A stretch of 64,000 nucleotides of DNA from RH-AL1 sp965277355 (GTDB lineage: Bacteria; Pseudomonadota; Alphaproteobacteria; Rhizobiales; Beijerinckiaceae). Location: the NCBI GenBank assembly GCA_965277355.1, contig CBDICN010000001.1, forward strand, positions 124,001 through 188,000, given 5' to 3'. The translations under genes and the position numbers were made by a program. The notes under the pieces are model-generated. The model saw only the letters and a list, made by a program, of their open reading frames with translations, was not told where the DNA came from and did not search any database. This document shows positions 17,394-26,230 of this stretch, piece by piece; the stretch's first letter is position 1, and every line of letters begins with the position of its first letter.

Positions 17394-18457
17394 CAGCTGC
17401 CCAGCACGGCGGAGATCGCCGCGACGTCGAGGCCGCGCACGCCAATGACAACGAGACGCCCGGCGCGGTCCTCGTGCGGCGTCCAGGGCCGCTCGTAGCG
17501 TTTCTCGAAGCGCGTGCCGACACCCTGCACCAGCAGGCGCATTTGCTTACCCTCCACGGCGAGGAAGCCTTTCATGCGGAGGATGTCGTGCTCTTCGGCG
17601 AGCAGTGCGAGGGCGCGAAGGAACGCATCGGGGTCGCGCACCGGGGCGAGCGGCACGACGACGCTCTCGAAATCGTCGTGGTCGTGGTCGGGCTCGGCAT
17701 CGTGGTGCGAGGGCCGCGCGGCGAGATCGTCCTCCGCCTTGGCGTCGAGGCCGAGCAGCGCGGCGGCATCGAGACGGCCGCCTTGCGTGGCGACGATCTT
17801 CACCGCGCGCGGCACGATGGTGCGGATCTCGCCCTCGACGCGCTCGCGGGTCGCGGGGTCGATGAGGTCCGTCTTGTTGAGGACGACGAGGTCGGCGCAC
17901 AGTAGCTGATCCTCGAAGACTTCTTCGAGCGGGTTGTCGTGGTCGAGGCTTGGATCGGCCTCGCGCTGCGCCGCCAGCTTGACCGGATCGTCGGCGAAGC
18001 GCCCGTCCGCCACGGCCGCGGCATCCACAACCGCGATCACGCCGTCGACGGTGAGGCGCCGCCGCACGTCGGGCCAGTCGAAGGCTTTCACGAGCGGCTT
18101 CGGCAGAGCGAGGCCGGACGTCTCGATGATGATGTGCTCGGGCGGCGGATCGAGCGCGAGCAGCGTCTCTATTGCCGGTAGGAAATCGTCGGCGACGGTA
18201 CAGCAGATGCAGCCGTTGGCCAGCTCGATGATGGCGTCGTCGCGGCAGCTGGCGATGCCGCAGTCGCGGAGAATGTCGCCGTCGACGCCGACGTCGCCGA
18301 ACTCGTTCACTACCAGGGCGAGGCGTCGGCCGCCGGCCGTCTCCAGCACGTGGCGGATCAGCGTCGTCTTGCCGGCGCCGAGGAAGCCGGTGACGATCGT
18401 CGCCGGGATCTTCGGTCGGGTGCCGGAGAATCGTGCGGGCGCTGCGTGATCGAGCAT
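17393..18457 (-). CDS. cobW: CobW-family metal-chaperone GTPase
   Basis: CobW (354 residues) is a COG0523 G3E GTPase thought to supply cobalt to the CobNST chelatase. Walker A is GFLGAGKTT (24-32), the metal-binding CxCC is CICC (83-86) within ELANGCICC, the switch region is ETSGLALPKPLV, and the guanine motif is LNKTD near 191. A His/Asp-rich stretch (HHDAEPDHDHDD, near 254-265) is a likely metal-binding insert. It is the first gene behind the B12 riboswitch and is coupled to cobN by an ATGA overlap. Confidence 0.95.
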   Translation of the reverse strand: MLDHAAPARFSGTRPKIPATIVTGFLGAGKTTLIRHVLETAGGRRLALVVNEFGDVGVDGDILRDCGIASCRDDAIIELANGCICCTVADDFLPAIETLLALDPPPEHIIIETSGLALPKPLVKAFDWPDVRRRLTVDGVIAVVDAAAVADGRFADDPVKLAAQREADPSLDHDNPLEEVFEDQLLCADLVVLNKTDLIDPATRERVEGEIRTIVPRAVKIVATQGGRLDAAALLGLDAKAEDDLAARPSHHDAEPDHDHDDFESVVVPLAPVRDPDAFLRALALLAEEHDILRMKGFLAVEGKQMRLLVQGVGTRFEKRYERPWTPHEDRAGRLVVIGVRGLDVAAISAVLGS

Positions 18458-18592
18458 CGGTCATCCCTGCGCTTCGGAGCGCTCAACAGGCGGGGCGACG
18501 GCGCGTCGGCATTCGCCTCGGACCCATTCGCTTCGGACCGAGGCATCGAGATGGCTCGCGGACACCCCGCCCCGGCCAACGTCGATCGCAGC

Positions 18593-18797
18593 GGCAGGTC
18601 TCCTGGCTCGCGAAGTGTACCGGCACGCCGCCTTCCCGGTTTCCCAGTGGCTGGGTCTCTTGACCCTGGCGCGCCTCTCCGCCGACAGTTGCGGGGGCAG
18701 CCGTGGACTTGGACCTGTCCGACCGACGTCGGCAGACCGCACCACATTCCCTCTTAGCCCCCGATAGCCGGGAGACCGTTGCGGCGGCAACCGTACC
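18593..18797 (-). promoter_or_regulatory. Cobalamin (B12) riboswitch
   Basis: Read on the minus strand this is a cobalamin riboswitch. It shows AAGAGGGAATGTGGTG, the B12-box segment CACGGCTGCCCCCGCAACTGT, and the closing GAGCCAGGAGACCTGCC. These are among the most conserved parts of the aptamer. About 135 bases separate it from the cobW ATG. Binding of adenosylcobalamin to such elements lowers expression of the genes behind them, here cobW-cobN-cobG-cobJ and possibly the genes beyond. Confidence 0.95.
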
Positions 18798-18904
18798 CAT
18801 GAGAGTAAGGGTGTCAATGGCGGATCGCCACAGGGGGCCACAGGGGATCGTCTCTCAGCGGAAGGTCCGGGCTTAGCTGGCTGGTGAAGAGAGGAAAACA
18901 CCCC

Positions 18905-19408
18905 GTGAAGGTGTCCGATTTCCTTGTCGGGCGTAAGGCGCCCGCGCCGGGCGTGGTCCCGCGGTCCGCGGCATCCGTGCGCGGCGCCCTGCTCGCGCTG
19001 GATCGCGACAGGGCACCCTACACCGTCCGCATCGCCGCGCAGGATGAGCGGGCGGAATCGATCGCGGAATGGCGCATCGCGGACGCGCGCTGGCACGGAG
19101 TCCTCGCCGGCGCCGGTCTCGAGAAGACCTGCTCGATCCTCATGAGGCTGGAAGAGGCGTCGCACGAGGTCCGCATCGTCGAGATGAGGCGTTGCCTGGA
19201 ATGGCGGGCTGGCGTGCCGGTCGTGACCGGCGGCCTGGAGGTGACATTCGGTCGGCGGGAAAGCTTCGAGTTCGGCACCGCGTACGCCTTTACGGAGGAG
19301 CCATGCCCTGGCGAGGTCTACCGCTACAAGTTCAATGCGGCCGAGATCAAGCGGCCGCTGGAGCAAGCCGTGATCGGCAAGGCTGAACGTGGCGCGGCGC
19401 CGGACTGA
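18905..19408 (+). CDS. Conserved-looking hypothetical protein
   Basis: A 167-residue protein of unknown function, divergent from the riboswitch and cob genes. It is a mixed alpha/beta sequence with no signal peptide or membrane segment; a notable region is SILMRLEEASHEVRIVEM followed by Phe/Tyr-rich strands (ESFEFGTAYAFTEEP, VYRYKFNAAEI). I favour GTG 18905, with AGAGGA nine bases upstream, over GTG 18884. No family is recognised. Confidence 0.6.
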   Translation: MKVSDFLVGRKAPAPGVVPRSAASVRGALLALDRDRAPYTVRIAAQDERAESIAEWRIADARWHGVLAGAGLEKTCSILMRLEEASHEVRIVEMRRCLEWRAGVPVVTGGLEVTFGRRESFEFGTAYAFTEEPCPGEVYRYKFNAAEIKRPLEQAVIGKAERGAAPD

Positions 19409-19527
19409 GTGGCCTCTGGGCGGCCACGGTCGAACGCTTTACCCGCTCGGAACCCGCTTTGAAAGGAACGCACCGGAAATAGCGCTGGCCTTCCGTGCCG
19501 GTCGCTTCAAGGTTTGATACGCTTTGT

Positions 19528-19565
19528 AAGAAAAGGCGTGCTTGGAAAAGAAAAGGCGTGCTTGG
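19528..19565. repeat. Two perfect 18-bp direct repeats upstream of the ParA gene
   Basis: The 18-mer AAGAAAAGGCGTGCTTGG occurs at 19528-19545 and again at 19548-19565, spaced 20 bases start to start, about two helical turns. It ends 62 bases before the ParA start codon. Such phased repeats suit an operator or a partition site bound by a ParA partner; this is inference from position. Confidence 0.7.
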
Positions 19566-19627
19566 CGAAATGTTAGGTCAGCAGTCCATGCTCACCATTC
19601 TGATGACCTGGCCCTGAGGAGGTGGGC

Positions 19628-20554
19628 TTGACGAATGAGGTGAACGGCGCGCGGCGCGGTCGCGACGGCAAATTCATCGCCGTCGCCAACATGAAGGGTG
19701 GCGTTGGGAAGACGAAGACGGTCGTCAGCGTCGCCGAGGCGCTCGCGGCGGACGATCTCGACGCCGCCGTGCTTGTCATCGATCTCGACCCACAGGCGAG
19801 CGCGTCCGTCTGCCTCGCCGGCGACGAACATTTGTTCGAACTCATCCAGGAGGATCAGACGCTCGAGGCTTTTCTGGAGGACAGGCTCGTCCGGCAGCAG
19901 AAGGCTGACCTCGACAAGCTGGTCCGCAGGCGGATCAGCGAGATCACGCATCAAGGTCGCCCACTCGACGTTTCGCTGCTGCCCTGCGGACCCAAGCTCC
20001 GTCTCGTCGAGCGCGAACTGATGTACGAGCTTACCAATCGCGATCTTAGCATGAATGCCATCGACGGTAAGATATGGCAAATCTTCAACAAGGACTTCAC
20101 GGCGCTCAGGAAGAGTTTCGACTACATCGTCTTCGACTGCGCGCCCGGCATTTCGCCGGTGACGGAGGCGGCGATCCGGATCTCCGACCTGGTGGTGGTG
20201 CCGACCATCCCCGACTTCCTGAGCGTCTATGGGCTCAACGCTTTCCACGGCAGCATATGGGCACAGACATCGGGCGGCCTGCCAAAGCCGAAAAGTGATC
20301 CGCACATCCTCATGACCCGCGTTCAAGGCACCAAGCAGCACAAGACCATTATCGAGGAGCTCGTTGAAGGCGCCAAGCAGGAAGGCACGGCCTATCGCCT
20401 GGTGAAGGCCTTCGTGCCGCAATCCGCTGGATTGGCGGACGCGCTGATGAAAACAGGCGCGGGGACTTTCACGCAGAAGTATACGGTGCCGCTCGTCGTC
20501 AACACGCTGGCGCCGCTCGTGCAGGAACTCAAGGGGTTGCTCTCATGCCTTTGA
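19628..20554 (+). CDS. ParA/Soj-type ATPase
   Basis: A 308-residue ParA-family ATPase. The deviant Walker A is KGGVGKT (23-29) in VANMKGGVGKTKT, Walker A' is VIDLDPQASAS, and Walker B is YIVFDCAPGISP near 165. This family uses ATP-dependent dimers on DNA to move plasmids, chromosomes or protein complexes. I choose TTG 19628, with GGAGG six bases upstream; GTG 19622 lies too close to that site. Its last ten bases overlap the next gene, so the two form an operon. The usual chromosomal ParA sits beside parB and gidB; neither is here, so this is an orphan or cargo-positioning type. Confidence 0.9.
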   Translation: MTNEVNGARRGRDGKFIAVANMKGGVGKTKTVVSVAEALAADDLDAAVLVIDLDPQASASVCLAGDEHLFELIQEDQTLEAFLEDRLVRQQKADLDKLVRRRISEITHQGRPLDVSLLPCGPKLRLVERELMYELTNRDLSMNAIDGKIWQIFNKDFTALRKSFDYIVFDCAPGISPVTEAAIRISDLVVVPTIPDFLSVYGLNAFHGSIWAQTSGGLPKPKSDPHILMTRVQGTKQHKTIIEELVEGAKQEGTAYRLVKAFVPQSAGLADALMKTGAGTFTQKYTVPLVVNTLAPLVQELKGLLSCL

Positions 20555-21018
20555 CAATCGACAGCCATGCCGTGCTGCGCGCGGTCGCCGACCATCCGGA
20601 GGCGTTCCCGGCGATCCAACCAGATCTCGACGAGATCGCCCGCAAGATGGTCGCCAAGCAGATCAAGGCGAAATCGATGGATGCCGAGCTTTTCCGCGGT
20701 CTCTGCTGCGCCACCGGTGATGCCAATCTTTCGACAATCCTCGATGGTCTCGCGGGCAACGAGTTGACGGCGCTCGTCAAGAAGATCGATCCATATAGCG
20801 CGCACGCCCGTTCGGGCGGCGACATTCAGGACGTCCGCAGGCACGTCACCGAACTCGCGAATGGCCGCGTCCAGCCTTCCAGGAAGGCGGAAAAGGTGGT
20901 TAAGGCAGCCGCGCCAAAGCCGCCCGCGAAGCGGCCCGAGTCGAAAATCGGCAGCGTGCTCGGAAGCAAGGTCCACAGCGGCAAGGCGCAAGGCAGCCGG
21001 GCCAAGAAGTCTGCTTGA
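20545..21018 (+). CDS. Small partner protein of the ParA-type ATPase, unknown family
   Basis: A 157-residue protein whose gene overlaps the ParA gene by ten bases. The first 110 residues look helical (IDEIARKMV-type amphipathic stretches, DANLSTILDGLAGNELTALVKKI). The last 45 residues form a Lys/Ala/Pro-rich tail (KAAAPKPPAKRPESK and similar) that is probably disordered and could bind DNA. It does not look like ParB: no helix-turn-helix or CTPase box is visible. It may be the adaptor that stimulates the ATPase. Confidence 0.75.
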   Translation: MPLTIDSHAVLRAVADHPEAFPAIQPDLDEIARKMVAKQIKAKSMDAELFRGLCCATGDANLSTILDGLAGNELTALVKKIDPYSAHARSGGDIQDVRRHVTELANGRVQPSRKAEKVVKAAAPKPPAKRPESKIGSVLGSKVHSGKAQGSRAKKSA

Positions 21019-21070
21019 AGCAAGAGGTGTTTCGTCACTGCCGATTGAGCGGCTCCTCGACGATGCCCGA

Positions 21071-21595
21071 CTATTGCTCGTCTCGCATCGTTCCGCCCGC
21101 TTCCGCATCGGCGTCCTCTTCGCGGCGCCGGAAAAACCTGCCTCGGATCAAGGCGGCGACCACGATGGCGGCGACCGTGCCGATAAGGATCTCGATCACG
21201 CGGTCGACCGGGCGTGCGAAAGGCTGCGAAATAGCCGGCACCAGGGCGACGACGCAGAGGGTCACCAAAGACAGCCGCAGATCGGGACGCAAGGCGACAA
21301 GGATGGCGAGCGGCACCAGCGCGATCCAGAACAGGACCAGCAGCGGCAGGCCGAGATGGGCGAGTTCGAGCACGACGAAGCCGGCGGCGGCGCCGACCAG
21401 AGTGCCGGCGACGCGGTCGCGGCCCGCGGCGAGCGTGTCCGACAGCATCGGTTGCGTGACGACGATGGCGGTGATCAGCGCCCAGTATCGTTCATGCAGC
21501 CCGAGCGCCGCGGCACCGCCGTAGGCCATGGCGCAGGCGGCGACGAAGCGGGCGGCTTGCCAGAGCATTCCGCGATCGGGCGGAAGGTCGGCCAC
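21071..21595 (-). CDS. FUSC/aromatic acid exporter-like membrane protein
   Basis: A 174-residue inner-membrane protein with about five hydrophobic segments, of the FUSC (fusaric acid resistance-like, DUF2955/FUSC_2) type. The family hallmark YWALITAIVVTQP near residues 37-49 is followed by DRVAGTLVGAAAG. Full exporters are much longer, with two such halves; this is a one-domain version. The tail is charged (RRREEDADAEAGG). Substrate and direction of transport are unknown. Confidence 0.8.
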   Translation of the reverse strand: MADLPPDRGMLWQAARFVAACAMAYGGAAALGLHERYWALITAIVVTQPMLSDTLAAGRDRVAGTLVGAAAGFVVLELAHLGLPLLVLFWIALVPLAILVALRPDLRLSLVTLCVVALVPAISQPFARPVDRVIEILIGTVAAIVVAALIRGRFFRRREEDADAEAGGTMRDEQ

Positions 21596-21624
21596 GGGGC
21601 GCGGTCGCGGGAAGGCGCGGAGCG

Positions 21625-21873
21625 CTAATCCTCGTCCTCGGCCTCATCCTCGTGCACTTCGACGGGCTTGAGCTTGGCGGCCGCTCGCGTCTTCCGCGGC
21701 TTCTGCGCCGCGGTTGTTTCCGCCGCGCTCTTGGTCATCAGGTCGTCCTGCGAGAGCAGCACGAGCACGTCCTTGGCCGCCTGCGTGTCCCGTTTTTGGG
21801 CATTGGCCTTCAACGTCTTGCGCTGATCGAGAGTCATGCCCTCGATCATTTCACGTGTGATCTGCTTCGCCAT
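21625..21873 (-). CDS. Small conserved-type hypothetical protein
   Basis: An 82-residue soluble protein. The first 35 residues (MAKQITREMIEGMTLDQRKTLKANA) look helical, followed by VLVLLSQDDLM, then a Lys/Ala-rich middle and a strongly acidic end (EDEAEDED). Such charged small proteins are common in Rhizobiales; no function is known to me. Confidence 0.65.
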   Translation of the reverse strand: MAKQITREMIEGMTLDQRKTLKANAQKRDTQAAKDVLVLLSQDDLMTKSAAETTAAQKPRKTRAAAKLKPVEVHEDEAEDED

Positions 21874-22009
21874 CGTCTTGCCTCTATTCGAGAAGGTTAC
21901 GCGCTGGATCTACAACAATCCAGCGGGCTTTGTCGGCATTGCTTTGCCCGGCGACATGCCACGGGACCTTGGTCGGACGATATCGGCCCGGCGGCGCCAA
22001 GGCTCGACC

Positions 22010-24226
22010 TCAGAGCGGCGAGCCGAAGATCTTCTCCAGGAGCGACTTGTCGCCGCCGGAGACCTGCCGCGACCCGCCGTGGCGGCGTCTCTCCGGTTCG
22101 TCGGCGGTCGGGACCGGGCCGCCTTGCGCCTGCCGGTCGACACGCCGCGACGGGGTGCCCTGCGCGGCACGCTCGTCGCGGCGTATCGGCCTGGCGTCGG
22201 CCTGCGGTCCGCTATCGCGGCCGAAGGTCGGCAGCGGCACGCCGAACAGGGTAGCGGGCAGTGACAGGGCGGGAGCGGCAGGGGAGGTAGCGACGGGGGC
22301 GCCATGGCCGAGGCCGTAGGGCAGCGGGCCAGCGACCTCGCCGGCCATCGCCTCCTTCATGAAGCGCGACCAGATCTCGACCGGCAGGTTCCCACCCGAC
22401 GCCTTGCGCGTTGGCGAGGAATCGTCGTTGCCGAGCCACACGCCGCTGACGAGGCGACTCGTGTAGCCGACGAACCAGGCGTCGCGCCAATCCTGGCTGG
22501 TGCCGGTCTTGCCGCCGGCCTGCCAGCCGGGGATCTCGCCCTTGCGCGCGGTGCCGGTGGCGAGTGTCTCGGTCATCATCGTGTTCATCATCGCGACATC
22601 GCGCGGCTCGATGACGCGCCCGTTGTTGGCCGGGCGGCGCTGGTAGAGCAGCCGGCCGCCGGCCGTCTTGATCCGGGCGATGATATGCGGCTGCACGCCG
22701 ATGCCGCCGTTGGCGAACGGCACGTAGGCGGTCACGAGCTCGAGCGGCGACACTTCCGAGGTGCCGAGCGCGATCGACGCGTTCGGCTGCAGCTCGGAGG
22801 CGATGCCGAGCCGATGCGCGACGTCGACCACACTCTTCGGGCCGGCCTCGAGGCCGACGCGGACCGCCACCGTGTTGAGCGACAGGGAGAGCGCCTTGGT
22901 CAACGATACCGGGCCGAAATACTCGCGGCTGTAATTCTCCGGTCGCCAGCCCCGCACGTTGATCGGCGCGTCCTCGCGCACCGTCTCCGGCGTGAGGCCC
23001 TTCTCCAGACCGGCGAGATAGACGAACGGCTTGAACGCCGAGCCGGGCTGGCGCTTGGCCGAGACGGCGCGATCGTACTGGCTCGCGGCGTAATCGCGAC
23101 CGCCGATCAGCACGCGGATCGCGCCGTCGGGGTCCATCGCGACCATCGCGCCCTGGCTGACGCCGTACTTGCCGCCTTTCCTCGCGAGTTCCTCCGTCAA
23201 GGCGCGCTCGGCGTCCTGCTCCAGCGACCGGTTGATCGTGGTCTGCACGACGATGTCCTCGTCGACGGCGCCGATCGTGTCGTCGAGCGTATCCACGACG
23301 TAGTCCGCCGCGTAGTTCAGCGAACCGGCGCCGGGCGGCCTGACGACGTGTGCGGGATCGGCCAGCGCGAGCTTGGCCTGTCCTTCGGTGATGTAGTGCT
23401 CGTCGCGCATCGCGGCGACGACCTGGTCCGCCCGATCCACCGCCGCCGCGTAGTTGCGGTTGGGAGCGAGCTTGGTCGGCGCCTTCATCAGGCCGGCCAG
23501 CATGGCCGCCTGCTGCACGGTGGCGGTGCGCGCGTCGGTGTTGAAGTACTTGTGCGCGGCCGCTTCGACCCCGAACGCGCCGGAGCCGAAGTAGACGCGG
23601 TTGAGATAGAGCTCGAGGATTTGGTTCTTGGAATATTTCCGCTCGAGCCAGACGGCGAGGATCGCCTCCTGGATCTTGCGCGAGACGGTGCGCTCCTGCG
23701 TCAGGAACAGGTTCTTGGCGAGTTGCTGGGTCAGCGTCGAGCCGCCCTGCATCGGGCGGTGAAGCACCACGTTCGAGAAGATTGCCCGGACGATGCCGAT
23801 CGGGTCGATCCCGAAATGCGAATAGAAACGGCGGTCCTCGATCGCCACGAAGGCTCTGGGCAGGTAGGGCGGCAGCTCGCCGATCTTGACCGCCGCCCCG
23901 CCGGTGTCGCCACGGTTGGCGATCAACGTGCCGTCCATGCCGAGGATCGCGATGTTGGGCGGCCGCCTGGGGATCGCGAGCTGGTCGATCGGCGGCAGCT
24001 GCGCCGCCTCGTAGGCGATCACGCCGGCGCCGGCGACGCCGGTCCACAGGCCGACCACCAGCCCTGTGCGCACGAGGAAGACCGTCAGGGAGCGTCGGCG
24101 CCGCTTTCTCGTGCCGGACCCCGGTTTGGTCTTGCCGCGCGCGGCACGCCGCTCGGCGCGCTCTTCGGCATCGTAGTCGCGCTCGAAGCGCGGCTCCCGC
24201 CGCTCCGGCCTGCCGCCCTTTGCCAT
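22010..24226 (-). CDS. Class A penicillin-binding protein (PBP1A type)
   Basis: A 738-residue bifunctional enzyme that polymerises and cross-links peptidoglycan. A basic cytoplasmic head is followed by a membrane anchor at about 47-72. The glycosyltransferase domain has catalytic E130 in AIEDRRFYSHFGID and RPMQGGSTLTQQLAKN. The transpeptidase domain has the SxxK nucleophile S396 in PGSAFKP, a later SLN motif in LSLSLNTVAV, and KTGT in GGKTGTSQDWRDAWFVG. The C-terminal 100 residues are Pro/Arg-rich and poorly structured. It is of the monofunctional-to-bifunctional PbpC/MrcA-like group common in Rhizobiales. Confidence 0.95.
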   Translation of the reverse strand: MAKGGRPERREPRFERDYDAEERAERRAARGKTKPGSGTRKRRRRSLTVFLVRTGLVVGLWTGVAGAGVIAYEAAQLPPIDQLAIPRRPPNIAILGMDGTLIANRGDTGGAAVKIGELPPYLPRAFVAIEDRRFYSHFGIDPIGIVRAIFSNVVLHRPMQGGSTLTQQLAKNLFLTQERTVSRKIQEAILAVWLERKYSKNQILELYLNRVYFGSGAFGVEAAAHKYFNTDARTATVQQAAMLAGLMKAPTKLAPNRNYAAAVDRADQVVAAMRDEHYITEGQAKLALADPAHVVRPPGAGSLNYAADYVVDTLDDTIGAVDEDIVVQTTINRSLEQDAERALTEELARKGGKYGVSQGAMVAMDPDGAIRVLIGGRDYAASQYDRAVSAKRQPGSAFKPFVYLAGLEKGLTPETVREDAPINVRGWRPENYSREYFGPVSLTKALSLSLNTVAVRVGLEAGPKSVVDVAHRLGIASELQPNASIALGTSEVSPLELVTAYVPFANGGIGVQPHIIARIKTAGGRLLYQRRPANNGRVIEPRDVAMMNTMMTETLATGTARKGEIPGWQAGGKTGTSQDWRDAWFVGYTSRLVSGVWLGNDDSSPTRKASGGNLPVEIWSRFMKEAMAGEVAGPLPYGLGHGAPVATSPAAPALSLPATLFGVPLPTFGRDSGPQADARPIRRDERAAQGTPSRRVDRQAQGGPVPTADEPERRRHGGSRQVSGGDKSLLEKIFGSPL

Positions 24227-24411
24227 GACGTCGAACCGCTCCCGGCCGTCATCCTGTCGGCAGGATCGGCGCCAGCAAGGCTAGGACGCGGCGCTTAAGG
24301 CCGAGTAAAGCCGCGCCTTGCGGTCGGGCGCGCGCTGTTCGTCCACCGTAGAGGGACGAACGCAGGCGGTTAAAGGGCGACCGGCGGCAGTGCCCGCCGC
24401 TAATCCGCCGA

Positions 24412-24816
24412 TCAAACGATGACGGCGAGGCCCCGCGGGCGGTTGGCCGCGATCGCGGCGATCCGGCTCGCGAGCCGGGTGGAAGCGGCAGCCGAGACGG
24501 TATCGAATGGGCTCTCGTTCACGCCGACTTGGCAGGGCTCGTCCGGCTCGAACGGCTGGTCCGCGCGCCGCCGGAGCATCTCGACGCCGGCTTGGCCGCC
24601 CTTGAACCAGACCAGCCGTGCCGTTCTGCTCTCGCCGCCGGAGACCGAGAGATTGAGCAGTTCCGGCACCACGACATGCTCGGGGATCGCGATGCGTGCG
24701 CCGTCTGCACTCACATTGCGCACCGTGCAGTCGAGCGACCAGCCGTTCAACTTCTCGATCGTGATCTGACCGTCCAGCAATGTACGACGGCGCATCTGCT
24801 TGCGTTGCTCTAACAT
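24412..24816 (-). CDS. PilZ-domain protein, probable c-di-GMP sensor
   Basis: A 134-residue single-domain PilZ protein. The arginine-rich motif is MRRRTLL near residue 8 and the second motif is NVSADGARIAIP near 34-45, both matching the c-di-GMP-binding RxxxR and (D/N)xSxxG patterns. The core strands follow (ARLVWFKGGQAGVEML). The C-terminal 50 residues are unassigned. Such proteins link cyclic di-GMP to motility or exopolysaccharide; the target is unknown. Confidence 0.88.
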   Translation of the reverse strand: MLEQRKQMRRRTLLDGQITIEKLNGWSLDCTVRNVSADGARIAIPEHVVVPELLNLSVSGGESRTARLVWFKGGQAGVEMLRRRADQPFEPDEPCQVGVNESPFDTVSAAASTRLASRIAAIAANRPRGLAVIV

Positions 24817-25074
24817 TTGGTCCCGTTAGATTCTCGGCCCAGGTGGTAACTCGACACTAACGAGTTAGATCTGCTGGTGTAAGCCCCGGCCGGATTTAGG
24901 CTTGTGTTAAGTTTAACTGCGGCGGCGGCAATGCGGTGCGCAGAACCCTCGCGAGTGGGGCGCCGGCGTCCACGCCTTTGTAAGTTCGCCCTTCTTGCGC
25001 TTCGCGTCGGGTTTCTCCACAGTCCCGCCCCCGGCTCGGCCGTTCGCCGTTCGGGAGAGGTGAATGAGCGCGTC

Positions 25075-26193
25075 ATGAAAGTTACACTCGAACGAGCCGT
25101 GCTGCTCAAGTCGCTCGGCCATGTCCATCGCGTCGTCGAACGGCGCAACACGATCCCGATCCTTTCGAACGTGCTGCTTCGCGCCGAGGGGCAATCGCTG
25201 ACGTTGAAAGCCACCGACCTCGACCTCGAGGTGACCGAGATCGTCGCTGCCGATGTCGGTCAGAAGGGCGCCACCACGCTGCCGGCCCACATCCTCCACG
25301 ATATCGTGCGTAAGTTTCCGGACGGTGCGCAGGTCAGCCTGGAGAACGCCGGCGACAGCGCGCAGTTCGTGCTGCGCTCCGGCCGCTCCCGCTTCAACCT
25401 CCAGGCGCTGCCCGAGGCCGACTTCCCGGATCTCGCCGCCGGAGAGATGTCCCACGCCTTCACGATTGCCGCCGCCGACCTCAAGAAGCTGATCGACAGG
25501 ACGCAGTTTGCGATCTCGAACGAGGAGACGCGGTACTACCTCAACGGCATCTACATGCACACGATCGACGTCGACGGCACGACGATGCTGCGCGCCGTCG
25601 CCACCGACGGCCACCGACTTGCGCGCGTCGAGGTGCCGGCGCCTTCGGGTTCGGCGGGCATGCCGGGCATCATCGTGCCGCGCAAGGCCGTTGCCGAAGT
25701 CCAGCGCCTCGCCGAGACCGGGACGGAGGAGATCAAGGTCGAGGTTTCGACGGCGAAGATCCGCTTCACCTTCACCGACGTGGTGCTCACCTCGAAGCTG
25801 ATCGACGGCACGTTCCCGGATTACTTGCGGGTCATCCCCAACGGCAACGACAAGCGGCTCGTCGTCGAGCGGAAACCTTTTCAAGAGGCCGTCGACCGGG
25901 TTTCAACGATCTCGTCCGAGCGGGGACGCGCGGTGAAGCTCGCGATCGCGGACGGCAAGCTCACGCTCAGCGTCACGAACCCCGACTCCGGATCCGCCGT
26001 CGAAGAGCTCGATGTCGACTACGATGCGGCGCCGCTCGATATCGGCTTCAACGCCCGCTACCTGCTCGACATCACGGCGCAGATCGAGTCGGACACCGCC
26101 CTGTTCAAGATGGCGGATCCCGGTTCACCCACCCTGGTCCTCGACCGCGACGGGGCCGCCGCCCTCTACGTGCTCATGCCGATGCGCGTTTAG
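25075..26193 (+). CDS. dnaN: DNA polymerase III beta sliding clamp
   Basis: DnaN (372 residues, the usual length) forms the dimeric ring that holds DNA polymerase III on DNA. It begins MKVTLERAVLLKSLGHVHRVVERRNTIPILSNVLL in type, and contains TRYYLNGIYMH, ATDGHRLAR, the third-domain VDRVSTISSERGRAVKL, and the terminal YVLMPMRV with which partner peptides interact. I start at ATG 25075; the frame is open from 24904 but no homologue extends so far. dnaA is not adjacent, as in many Rhizobiales. Confidence 0.97.
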   Translation: MKVTLERAVLLKSLGHVHRVVERRNTIPILSNVLLRAEGQSLTLKATDLDLEVTEIVAADVGQKGATTLPAHILHDIVRKFPDGAQVSLENAGDSAQFVLRSGRSRFNLQALPEADFPDLAAGEMSHAFTIAAADLKKLIDRTQFAISNEETRYYLNGIYMHTIDVDGTTMLRAVATDGHRLARVEVPAPSGSAGMPGIIVPRKAVAEVQRLAETGTEEIKVEVSTAKIRFTFTDVVLTSKLIDGTFPDYLRVIPNGNDKRLVVERKPFQEAVDRVSTISSERGRAVKLAIADGKLTLSVTNPDSGSAVEELDVDYDAAPLDIGFNARYLLDITAQIESDTALFKMADPGSPTLVLDRDGAAALYVLMPMRV

Positions 26194-26230
26194 GGACGAC
26201 AAGCGGCGGTCTGGACGGGAGGCGCCGGGC

